Shown: piece by piece, positions 8,741-16,275 of the stretch
Position numbering within the stretch: position 1 is the stretch's first letter
Layout of the letters: each line of letters begins with the position of its first letter
Made by a program: the position numbers and the translations under genes
DNA from: Streptomyces bluensis
GTDB taxonomy: Bacteria; Actinomycetota; Actinomycetes; Streptomycetales; Streptomycetaceae
Length of the DNA stretch: 64,000 nucleotides
NCBI RefSeq assembly: GCF_014650715.1
Contig: NZ_BMVM01000001.1
Coordinates: forward strand, 496,001-560,000
Direction: 5' to 3'
Notes under the pieces: model-generated
What the model saw: only the letters and a program-made list of their open reading frames with translations
Told to the model about the DNA's origin: nothing
Databases searched by the model: none

Positions 8741-9523
8741 TCAGCCAGCGAGCAGAGCCTGCATCCACTGGTCTTCGCGTTGCTCGATGTATTCGGCGTC
8801 GTTTCGCCAGGCGTCGCCATGGCCTTCAGCCCACAGCCTTGCCCAGGGCTGGGCTCCTTGGGCTGCCTGGTCGCGCAGGAAGTCGTGCATGGAACGCGTA
8901 CGGCGCCCCAGCACAGGGACCAACCGACAACGCTCGGACTCAGCAAGACCGTAGGCGTCGGCGAAGAATCGCAGTCGGTCCGCCGCGTCCGGGCTCTGCC
9001 AGTCCGGATGCGCGGACAGCGGGATGAACCCATGAATGGCGTATGCGACATCCCACAGGCGCGAGCCGGGACCTGCAGTGTCCCAGTCGATGAAGGCCCA
9101 CCGCGCCTCACCTGCGACCACGAGGTTCCAGGGGGCCAGGTCGTTGTGGGCGATGATGTCACTGCCCTCAGCAGGGATCAGAGTCTGCCACTGCGCATCG
9201 CAAGGCGGCGTGAAGTCCTGCACGGCGTCGTGGAAGTCCCGGATCAGCCGTGCAACGCGCGCCAGTTGTCGAGCGGGTTCCATCAGCGAGAACCGGTCGG
9301 GCCAGACCACATCTCCCGGCATGAAGGTCAGGACCTCGCGCCCCTGATCGTCAATGCCGAGTGGGCGAGGCGCCGCGCCGAATCCCGCCTCATGCAGGTG
9401 GGCAAGCAGGGCATGCACAGCGGGAGTCCATGGTCCGGCCGGACGGCGAACGGTGTCCCCGACGCGAACGACACCATCACTGACGTTGCCGCCGGACAAA
9501 GGCTCTTCATCATCGCGCCGCAT
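8741..9523 (-). CDS. APH-family phosphotransferase (aminoglycoside phosphotransferase-like kinase)
   Basis: 260 residues of the protein-kinase-like APH fold. The catalytic loop DIIAHNDLAPWNLV (HxDxxxxN) is near residue 127 and the metal-binding WAFIDWDTAGPGSRLWDVAY near 141. The N-terminus has LSGGNVSDGVVRVGDTVRR, the small-lobe nucleotide-binding region seen in short members. Such proteins phosphorylate small molecules, sometimes antibiotics, but the substrate cannot be read from sequence. It lies inside the 2.47-kb element, upstream of the transposase on the same strand, so it travels as a passenger gene. Confidence 0.85.
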   Translation of the reverse strand: MRRDDEEPLSGGNVSDGVVRVGDTVRRPAGPWTPAVHALLAHLHEAGFGAAPRPLGIDDQGREVLTFMPGDVVWPDRFSLMEPARQLARVARLIRDFHDAVQDFTPPCDAQWQTLIPAEGSDIIAHNDLAPWNLVVAGEARWAFIDWDTAGPGSRLWDVAYAIHGFIPLSAHPDWQSPDAADRLRFFADAYGLAESERCRLVPVLGRRTRSMHDFLRDQAAQGAQPWARLWAEGHGDAWRNDAEYIEQREDQWMQALLAG

Positions 9524-9594
9524 CGGACCAGTGTGTCGGATCAGCCCGTCATGATCACCCCATTAAGCGGGAGCGTCAGAGTCGGGACGGAGGT

Positions 9595-9605
9595 TAAAGG
9601 ACAAG
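9595..9605. repeat. Right terminal inverted repeat of the element
   Basis: TAAAGGACAAG, the complement of the left end with one mismatch, followed directly by the target copy CAA (9606-9608). Confidence 0.55.
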
Positions 9606-10149
9606 CAAAGTCCTTCTCGAAGTACTTGATAGTCACGTGCGGCTTCGGCAGCCGCCGCTTGGCGAGGTTCACGGACGGTATGCGCACCCGGTCGCCGTAC
9701 GCCGTGACGGCCTGCTTGTAGGTGAACGGCACGGCGGACGCGAATCCCTCGTCTTCCGCCCACCTGTAGAACAAGGACAGGATGCTCATGTGCTGGTTCC
9801 AGGTAGAGGCAGCGAACCGCGCCTTCAGCGGCCCGCATGCGCGGTACACCGCGTACGCGCTTAGGCCGCGCCGCAACTCGGCTCGGTTATCGAAGAGTTG
9901 GATGCCGTGGTCAGCCAGGAAGACCGTCCAGTCCCGCGCGACGCGGACGTACGCCTCCCACGACTCTGGGGCCGGACATCCGTTCGCCGGGAGTTCCTGA
10001 GCGCACCGGTTGATCACAGTCGTGACCCGAGGGCCGGCCGAGTCTTCGAGGTGAAGATCGTCGTCTATCAAGAGCGGCACGAGGTCCGGGATGACTGGCT
10101 GACTCGACAGCCCCCAGGATTCCCAACTGGTCCATGAGAAGTAGGTCAT
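9606..10149 (-). pseudogene. Tyrosine recombinase/integrase, N-terminal fragment
   Basis: About 180 codons from a likely ATG at 10149 (MTYFSWTSWESWG). It contains the SAM-like core-binding domain of a Streptomyces phage-type integrase (TWNQHMSILSLFYRWAEDEGF) and the conserved linker RRLPKPHVTIKYFEKDF. At that point the sequence enters the inserted element. The rest of the protein resumes at 7129. No good ribosome binding site is seen at the proposed start, and other upstream starts are possible. Confidence 0.82.
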
Positions 10150-10293
10150 GAGCACGTCGGCGACCGTACGTATGAGACGCGATCGTCTGCAGAGCACAGA
10201 CTGTGAGGCCCCGGCCCTGCGCATCGTCAATGAGACGCGACAGATCTGCCTACAGAAGCCGTGTCGAACCAGTTCGCCCCGCCCGAGAGCGCG

Positions 10294-10390
10294 GCGGAGT
10301 ACACGCTGGTGGTCGCGGCGATCCAATCGAGGCCAGCCACGAGGCCGGCACCCTCCTCCCCGGCGTGACCGCCGACGACTTGACCGGCCC
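10294..10390 (+). pseudogene. Fragment of a TetR-family regulator gene
   Basis: The DNA matches about 2092-2184 relative to 20 kb further on, i.e. 22092-22184 in the intact TetR gene. Shared reading includes TLVVAAI, then after a 7-base deletion ASHEAGTLLPGVTADDL, against ALVVASI and NHEAGTIRPGVTADDF in the intact gene. Neither the DNA-binding domain nor the end of the gene is present. It is a relic of a related regulator, not a duplicate of the whole locus. Confidence 0.7.
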
Positions 10391-10404
10391 GAGGTACGCC
10401 GACT

Positions 10405-11370
10405 TCAGGACCCGGGAGGGATGTTCCACGCGACGCGGAAGCCGGTATTCCCGCTGGAGCTGTCGGGGCTGTTGCTGGTGCGGGCGGCTACTCGGTAGCG
10501 GTTGCAGTAGGAGTCGTGGCACAGGTACGAGCCGCCGCGCAGCACCCGTGCGGTGCCGTTGCCGGGCCCGGCGGGGTTGAGGCAGGAGCCCTTTGTCCGG
10601 GAGGGGGCGGCGGCCCACCAGTCGGCGCACCATTCCCATACGTTGCCGGCGACATTGTGCAGGCCGTAGCCGTTGGGCCGGTACGCGGTGACGGGGGCGG
10701 TGCCGGCGTAGCCGTCCTCGGCGGTGTTGTGGGAAGGGAAGCGGCCCTGCCAGATGTTGCAGCGGTGCTCGCCGCCAGGGGTGAGTTCGTCGCCCCAGGG
10801 GAAGCGTTTGCCCCTGAGGCCGCCGCGGGCGGCGTACTCCCACTCCGCCTCGGTCGGCAGACGTGATCCCTCCCATTGGCAGAACGCGCTCGCGTCGGTC
10901 CACGAGACGTGCACGACGGGATGGTCCGAGCGGCCGGAAAGGTCGCTGCCGGGTCCTTCCGGCGATGCCCAGGACGCCCCTTGGACCCCGCACCACCACG
11001 GGGTGCTCTTCGGGCGTGGGGAGGCGCGGCGCAGTTCGCCGGGCAGGAAGGCGGCGAAGACGTACGACCAGCCGAACAGTTCGGCTTCGGTGCGGTACCC
11101 GGTTGCTTCGATGAACGCGGCGAAGCGCTCGTTGGTCACGCAGTGGGCGTCGATGGCGAAGGGGTGCACGGTGACCTCGCGTACCGGCCCTTCGCCGTCG
11201 CCGGGGTTGGCGTCGGGGTCCTCGCTGCCCATGAGGAAGGTTCCGCCGGGGAGCGGTATGGCGGAGGCGTGGTCGCCCTGACCGTTCCCTTCAAAGGCAA
11301 CAGGGGCCGGGGCGGCGGACGGGTCGCCGGGCCGACCGGGCGGGCAGCAGTGCGGGGGCATGTGCGGCAT
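10405..11370 (-). CDS. Formylglycine-generating enzyme (sulfatase-modifying factor)
   Basis: 321 residues of the SUMF1/EgtB fold. Aerobic copper-dependent FGE oxidises the cysteine of a CxPxR sulfatase motif to formylglycine. PLPGGTFLMGSEDPDAN opens the fold near residue 39. Family signatures HPVVHVSWTDASAFCQW, RLPTEAEWEYAARGG, NGYGLHNVAGNVWEWC and VLRGGSYLC follow. The two active-site cysteines are C284 and C289, five residues apart as in characterised FGEs, before TGFRVAW. It is probably cytosolic (no signal peptide). AAAGGAG lies close to the ATG at 11370; an ATG at 11361 is an alternative. It follows two DUF202 genes and is divergent from a CxPxR sulfatase gene, its likely client. Confidence 0.93.
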   Translation of the reverse strand: MPHMPPHCCPPGRPGDPSAAPAPVAFEGNGQGDHASAIPLPGGTFLMGSEDPDANPGDGEGPVREVTVHPFAIDAHCVTNERFAAFIEATGYRTEAELFGWSYVFAAFLPGELRRASPRPKSTPWWCGVQGASWASPEGPGSDLSGRSDHPVVHVSWTDASAFCQWEGSRLPTEAEWEYAARGGLRGKRFPWGDELTPGGEHRCNIWQGRFPSHNTAEDGYAGTAPVTAYRPNGYGLHNVAGNVWEWCADWWAAAPSRTKGSCLNPAGPGNGTARVLRGGSYLCHDSYCNRYRVAARTSNSPDSSSGNTGFRVAWNIPPGS

Positions 11371-11424
11371 TGCTCCTTTCGGTGAGAGTGGATGCCGGGG
11401 CTACGAGCGATGGGGCGGCCGATG

Positions 11425-11751
11425 TCAGTGAGCGGGCAGTGCCGCCTGCGCGGTGACCAGGAGGCCGGCAACCGCGGCGCAGAACGCCACGGCCCGCAGC
11501 CGGTGCCGGCCGACTCCGGATGACCTGGCGGTCAGGGCCGCCGTCGCCACCAGGCAGGCGCCCGCCGCGGTGACCAGCGGGGCATCGTGTGTCAGTCCCA
11601 AGCGCAGCGCCAGTGCCGCGGCCACCAGCGCTGAGAGCGCCGTGCGGCGCCGAGCGAGTGCGGTGCGCTCCGCTTGCAGGCCGGGGTCGCGCGGGTCTGC
11701 GGGGTGCGGGGTCGTTCCGGAGGGGTGCCAGGTGGTCACTGTACTCTCCAT
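11425..11751 (-). CDS. DUF202 membrane protein (YidG-like)
   Basis: 108 residues. A short polar N-terminus with the DUF202 core ERTALARRRTALSALVAAALALRL is followed by three transmembrane segments. The ATG at 11751 overlaps the end of the upstream DUF202 gene by 16 bases, so the two are translationally coupled. Function of the family is unknown. E. coli has the same arrangement of paired DUF202 proteins (YidG, YidH) beside a sulfatase (YidJ). Confidence 0.82.
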   Translation of the reverse strand: MESTVTTWHPSGTTPHPADPRDPGLQAERTALARRRTALSALVAAALALRLGLTHDAPLVTAAGACLVATAALTARSSGVGRHRLRAVAFCAAVAGLLVTAQAALPAH

Positions 11752-12125
11752 ACCAGCAGCAGCACGGCGATGCCCGACAGGGACGCGCCCCAGGCCAGCG
11801 CGGGGAGCAGCCGGGTCATCGGCAGCGGGCGGTGGTGACGCATCGCGCGCTGGACCCGTAGCCAGCGTCCGTAGGACGCGGCGCACAGCGCTGTTCCGGT
11901 CACGGCCAGCAGCACCCCGAGCGCCGGGCCTGCTTCGCTGTGCGTCAGCGGCTGGACGAACTGGGCGACGGCGACGGCACCGGCCAGCAGGGCAAGCCCG
12001 GTTCTGATCCATGCGAGGAACGTGCGCTCGTTGGCCAGGGAGAAGCGGTAGTCCGGCTCCTCGCCCTCCTCGTACCAGGGTATGGAGGCACCGGAGCGCG
12101 GCTCGCGCGGTCGGAGGCGTCTCAT
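11736..12125 (-). CDS. DUF202 membrane protein (YidH-like)
   Basis: 129 residues from the ATG at 12125, which has GAGAGGAAG upstream. A cytosolic N-terminus (EEGEEPDYRFSLANERTFLAWIRTGLALL) contains the DUF202 signature NERTFLAWIRT. Three hydrophobic helices follow. It is the first gene of a three-gene minus-strand unit with the second DUF202 protein and FGE, transcribed away from the PadR-sulfatase operon across 266 bases. Confidence 0.85.
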   Translation of the reverse strand: MRRLRPREPRSGASIPWYEEGEEPDYRFSLANERTFLAWIRTGLALLAGAVAVAQFVQPLTHSEAGPALGVLLAVTGTALCAASYGRWLRVQRAMRHHRPLPMTRLLPALAWGASLSGIAVLLLVWRVQ

Positions 12126-12293
12126 GTTCGCTTCCTCTCTGCTTGCGCGATCCGGCCGGGCAGGAGGGTCTGCACGCGCGGAGGGCGCGCAGAGCGCGCA
12201 CCGGGAGACGAGCCGGCGGGAAACCGGGCCTTCGGCCGGGGCGCCTCGGAAGCTGTGGGTTCCGGCCTGTCCAAACCCTTGCGGGGGCATTCA

Positions 12294-12339
12294 ACATGTG
12301 TCATGGTCTCCCCACCTTAGCCATTCCACTTGTGGCATG
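12294..12339. promoter_or_regulatory. Direct repeats in the divergent DUF202/PadR promoter region
   Basis: ACATGTGTCATG (12294-12305) and ACTTGTGGCATG (12328-12339) match at 10 of 12 positions and are 34 bases apart. They lie between the two divergent starts (12125 and 12392), where the PadR protein would be expected to bind. Confidence 0.4.
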
Positions 12340-12391
12340 CATCGTCCGCCGGGCAGGGACAGTCCCGCGGAGCCGCCGTAAGGAGCGAGCG

Positions 12392-12997
12392 ATGAAGCTC
12401 GAAAGCATTCTGCTGGGTGTGCTCGCCCGGCACCCCAGTACCGGGTACGACCTGAAGAAATACCTCGACACCCATGGACGCTTTCTGCGTTCCAACACCC
12501 AGATGAGTCAGGTCTACCGATCACTGGGGAAAATGGAAGCCAGCGGGTGGGTGATCCACACCGTTCAGCAGCGAGCCGGTGCCACCGACGCCAAGACGTA
12601 CCGGATCACCGACGAGGGAATGACCGTCTTCCTCGACTGGCTCACCGGGCCGTACAGCCCTCCGACACGTTTCCAGGACCCGGATTTCGGGACGCGGCTC
12701 GCCTTTGCCGGATTCATGACGCGTGAGCAGCTCTTGCGTCTCATCGACATCGAGCTCACGGCACGTCACGAGCAAGTGGCCCGCTACCGCTTCCGTGACC
12801 GCCGCGAAGCCGTCGATACGTCCGCTGCGTTCGACGAGGACCTGGCGACGCTCGTGGCCGAGTGGTCCCACGAGGCCGGCGCCCAGGCGATAGACGCCTA
12901 TCTGGAGCGCCTGGAGACGTTGAGGCGGGTGCTGCTCGACGCTCCGGAAAACGCGAAGGCCCCGGATCTCCTCTTGCTGCTCCGCGACGCCCGCTGA
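12392..12997 (+). CDS. PadR-family transcriptional regulator
   Basis: 201 residues. An N-terminal winged helix (residues about 1-80) opens with MKLESILLGVLARHPSTGYDLKKYL, the PadR signature, and includes QVYRSLGKMEASGWV. A C-terminal helical dimerisation domain spans about 110-200. PadR proteins usually repress a neighbouring transporter or detoxification gene and are relieved by small, often phenolic, ligands. AAGGAG lies six bases before the ATG. It is the first gene of a unit with sulfatase, MFS transporter and GH3 genes, so a desulfated or sulfated phenolic glycoside is a reasonable but unproved inducer. Confidence 0.9.
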   Translation: MKLESILLGVLARHPSTGYDLKKYLDTHGRFLRSNTQMSQVYRSLGKMEASGWVIHTVQQRAGATDAKTYRITDEGMTVFLDWLTGPYSPPTRFQDPDFGTRLAFAGFMTREQLLRLIDIELTARHEQVARYRFRDRREAVDTSAAFDEDLATLVAEWSHEAGAQAIDAYLERLETLRRVLLDAPENAKAPDLLLLLRDAR

Positions 12998-13036
12998 ACG
13001 TCCGCGACACCCCGCTGAACGAAGGAAACACTTCCC

Positions 13037-14785
13037 GTGCGTGCCATCATCCTCATGTTCGACAGTCTGAACCGGCACATGCTCGCTCCGTACGCGGATA
13101 CGATCGTGGACGCGCCGAATTTCGCGCGGCTGGCGTCCCGGGCGGTGACGTTCGACAACTTCTACGCCGGATCAATGCCGTGCATGCCGGCCCGCCGGGA
13201 ATTGCACACCGGACGTTACAACTTCCTGCACCGCTCGTGGGGGCCGCTGGAGCCCTTCGACGATTCGATGCCGCAAATACTGCGCGACGCGGGAATCCAC
13301 ACCCACTTGGCCTCCGACCACCCGCACTACTGGGAGGACGGTGGGGCGACGTATCACACCCGCTACACCACGTGGGAATTCTTCCGCGGCCAGGAAGGCG
13401 ATCCGTGGAAAGGCGTCGTCGACGGACTCCGCGAGGGCGAGGGCCCGTCCATGCGTCGGCAGGACGCGATCAACCGCACCTATATGCCCACCGAGGCGGA
13501 ACACTCCCAGACCCGTACCGTCGACGCCGGTGTGCACTTCCTGCACACCAACGCGGGCGCGGACCGCTGGCTGCTGCAACTGGAACTCTTCGACCCGCAC
13601 GAGCCCTTCTTCGTGCACGAGCCGTACACCTCCCGCTATCCGGACGACCACGCCGGCCCCGAGTTCGACTGGCCCGGCTACCAGAAGGTCACCGAGCCCG
13701 CGGACCAGGTCGAGCACGCACGACGCCGGTACGCAGCCCTCGTGTCGATGTGCGACCACTCGCTGGGCCGGGTGCTCGACGTCATGGACGAGCACGACAT
13801 GTGGGACGACACTCTGCTGATCGTCAACACCGACCATGGCTTCCTGCTCGGCGAGCACGGCTGGTGGGCGAAGTCGGTGATGCCGTGGTTCAACGAACTC
13901 GTGCATCTGCCGATGTTCCTGTGGGACCCACGCACCCGGGGCGTGGACACCCGCCGGGGCGCGCTCGCGCAGACCATCGACATCGCGCCCACCCTCCTGA
14001 ACTACTTCGGGCTGGAGACCCCGCCCGACATGCAGGGGCGGGACCTCGCGGCCGTTCTCGGCGACGACCGGCGACTGCGCGAGGGCGCGCTGTTCGGTAT
14101 CCACGGCGGTCATGTGAACGTGACGGACGGCCGCCATGTGTACATGCGCGCCGCGGCGAGCCCGGAGAACGGCCCGCTGGAGGAGTACACGCTCATGCCG
14201 ACGCACATGCGGGCGCGCTTCGGCGTGACGGAACTGGCCGACTGGGAGCCGGCCGACCCGTTCCCGTTCACCAAGGGGCTGCGCACCCTGCGGATCCCCA
14301 CGACCGGCGGGTGGATGAACCCCTGGCGGCACGGAACCCTGCTCTTCGACCTTGAGAACGACCCCGGGCAGCAGCACCCCCTCGACGATCCGGAGGCCGA
14401 GTTGCGCATGCTGCGCCTGCTGGCCGGCCTCCTCCACGACTGCGACGCTCCCCGCAGCCAGTTCGAACGGCTCGGCATCCCTTACGACGGCGAGATCACC
14501 GAGCAGCACCTGCTCGTCCGGGACCAGGCGCAACGCGCGGCCGCACTCGCGGAGCCGATGCCGGCGCCCGAGGAGTTGCCGGACGGCGGTCTCCTCACGC
14601 GGCCGGTCCTCGAACTGCTTCAGGATCCAGCCGTCAGGACGGCGGTCGAGGAACACCTCCCCGGCCTCACCCACACCGAACTCATCGCTTTCCCCTCGCA
14701 GTCGAGCCTGGTCGACCTGGCGCGGTGGGCGGTCATTCCCGCCGGCACGCTGCGGTCCCTCGCGGACTGCCTTCAGGACGTGTAG
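13037..14785 (+). CDS. Cys-type sulfatase, cytosolic
   Basis: 582 residues of the alkaline phosphatase/sulfatase fold. The N-terminus AIILMFDSLNRHMLAPY carries the metal-binding Asp. C49-M-P-A-R53 is the canonical CxPxR motif, needing conversion of C49 to formylglycine. LIVNTDHGFLLGEHGWWAK near residue 270 holds the second Asp-His metal site, and DIAPTLLNYFG is typical. There is no signal peptide, so the substrate must be imported. The GTG start at 13037 has GAAGGAAA upstream. Its position next to FGE suggests dedicated maturation. The natural substrate is unknown; the downstream GH3 suggests a sulfated glycoside. Confidence 0.92.
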   Translation: MRAIILMFDSLNRHMLAPYADTIVDAPNFARLASRAVTFDNFYAGSMPCMPARRELHTGRYNFLHRSWGPLEPFDDSMPQILRDAGIHTHLASDHPHYWEDGGATYHTRYTTWEFFRGQEGDPWKGVVDGLREGEGPSMRRQDAINRTYMPTEAEHSQTRTVDAGVHFLHTNAGADRWLLQLELFDPHEPFFVHEPYTSRYPDDHAGPEFDWPGYQKVTEPADQVEHARRRYAALVSMCDHSLGRVLDVMDEHDMWDDTLLIVNTDHGFLLGEHGWWAKSVMPWFNELVHLPMFLWDPRTRGVDTRRGALAQTIDIAPTLLNYFGLETPPDMQGRDLAAVLGDDRRLREGALFGIHGGHVNVTDGRHVYMRAAASPENGPLEEYTLMPTHMRARFGVTELADWEPADPFPFTKGLRTLRIPTTGGWMNPWRHGTLLFDLENDPGQQHPLDDPEAELRMLRLLAGLLHDCDAPRSQFERLGIPYDGEITEQHLLVRDQAQRAAALAEPMPAPEELPDGGLLTRPVLELLQDPAVRTAVEEHLPGLTHTELIAFPSQSSLVDLARWAVIPAGTLRSLADCLQDV

Positions 14786-14826
14786 CCATCTTCCCCATGG
14801 CTGCCTGAACCGACAGGAACCACCCC

Positions 14827-16179
14827 ATGGCAACGGAACAGTCCGCGGCACCTGCTGCCGCACCCCACACCGCCACCGCCTCCCGCGTCCCCCACCGCTG
14901 GCGCAACCTGCTGACCCTCACCGGCGTCATCTCCGTGGACAACACCGAGGGCAACGCGACCGCCACCCTCTTCCCCTCCATATCCAGCGCCCTGAGCCTC
15001 ACCAGTGGCCATCTGGGCACGCTCGCGGCGCTCGGAAAGGTCGCCTCCGTGCCGACCGGCCCGTTCTGGGTGTGGGTGGCGGGACGGATGGGCCGCCGCG
15101 CCACCCTGGTGCTCACCACCGTCCTCGGCGGTCTCTTCGGAGTGCTCGCGGGGTTCGCGCAGAACTTCGGCACGCTGCTGCTGTTCAACACCCTCATGGC
15201 CGCCTGTCTGATCGGCGCCTCCCCGATCGCCAACGCCGTGATCGCCGACTCCTTCGCCGACCGCGAACGGGGAAAGGCGGTCGGCATCCTCTACGGCATC
15301 GCCAACACGTTCGGCCAGGTCATCGGCCCGGTCATCGCTCTCTTCACGGGCTTCACCGACGGCTGGCGCTATGGGATGTGGGCGATCGGCGGGGTCTGCG
15401 TCCTCGCCGGGCTCCTCGTCGCGTTCGCCTTCAAGGACCCCGGGGTCGGCGCGGCCGAGGAACAGCTCGCGGACCTGGACGAGACGGCCCGGGTGAAGAA
15501 CACCGTCACGGTGAAGTCCGTGCTCTCGCTCTTCCGCATCCCGACCTACTCGGTGATGATGCTCTCCCGGCTCCTCTCCGGGCACCTGCTCATCGTCATC
15601 TTCGGGATCCAGTTCCTGGTCTCCGAACGCGGGTTCAGCAACGCCGTCGCGGCCGTGGTGGGCATCCCCTTCGGCATCGGCTACCTGGCCGGAACTGTCG
15701 GCGGCGGCTACCTCCTGGCCTGGGTCGACCGGCGTTGGCCGCAGCGGGGGCGCGTGAGCTACCTCCAGCTCGCCCAGGTCCTCTTCGCCGTCGTGGCCTT
15801 CTTCGGGACCCAGTTCCACTACCCCGGCGGGATCGGGATCTACTGCGTCTTCTGGGCCCTCATGGGCTTCGGCCAGGGCGTGAACCCCTCGGCGAACCGG
15901 CCCCTGGTGACCGCGGTCGTCCTCCCCGAACTCCGGGGCCAGGCATTCGCCATCTGGCTGTCCGTCTTCGAGACCATCGCCTGGGCCATCTTCGCCCTCG
16001 CCGCCGGCCAACTCGCCGAGAGCCTCGGCCTCCAGGAGGTCTTCCTCTGGGTCATGGTGGTCTGCATGCTCCTCAACGCAGCGGTGCTCGGCGTGCTTCA
16101 CACCACCTACCCACGGGACGCGCGGCGTGTCAGGCACGCACTCGAAGAGCGCCGCAGGCTCGCCCACGGGCCCGCCTGA
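14827..16179 (+). CDS. MFS transporter
   Basis: 450 residues with about twelve hydrophobic segments. The major-facilitator loop 2-3 signature is visible as VWVAGRMGRRATLV near residue 85, and GKAVGILYGIANTFGQVIGP near 155 is the region of TM5. It begins 41 bases after the sulfatase stop and continues into the GH3 gene, so it is part of the same transcript. It is the only permease of the locus and probably imports the sulfated or glycosylated substrate; export cannot be excluded. Confidence 0.88.
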   Translation: MATEQSAAPAAAPHTATASRVPHRWRNLLTLTGVISVDNTEGNATATLFPSISSALSLTSGHLGTLAALGKVASVPTGPFWVWVAGRMGRRATLVLTTVLGGLFGVLAGFAQNFGTLLLFNTLMAACLIGASPIANAVIADSFADRERGKAVGILYGIANTFGQVIGPVIALFTGFTDGWRYGMWAIGGVCVLAGLLVAFAFKDPGVGAAEEQLADLDETARVKNTVTVKSVLSLFRIPTYSVMMLSRLLSGHLLIVIFGIQFLVSERGFSNAVAAVVGIPFGIGYLAGTVGGGYLLAWVDRRWPQRGRVSYLQLAQVLFAVVAFFGTQFHYPGGIGIYCVFWALMGFGQGVNPSANRPLVTAVVLPELRGQAFAIWLSVFETIAWAIFALAAGQLAESLGLQEVFLWVMVVCMLLNAAVLGVLHTTYPRDARRVRHALEERRRLAHGPA

Positions 16180-16275
16180 TCCGCAGGCCCCCGTCTCCGG
16201 CGAGGACGTCCACCGCACCTGCTCCCGGCGGAGAAACTCGCCTCTTCCCCTCGTCCCACAGAGAAAGGCACCACC

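Larger units (their letters stand above)
7133..9605. mobile_element. 2.47-kb transposable element inserted in a recombinase gene
   Basis: The ends are an 11-base inverted repeat: CTTGTTCTTTA at 7133-7143 against the complement of TAAAGGACAAG at 9595-9605 (10 of 11 match). They are flanked by a direct repeat CAA (7130-7132 and 9606-9608). Removing the element plus one CAA rejoins the recombinase frame as KYFEKDFEDLFLKGL, matching the usual spacing of that family. It carries a DDE-type transposase and an APH-type kinase gene, both on the minus strand. The boundaries are inferred from this reconstruction. Confidence 0.7.
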
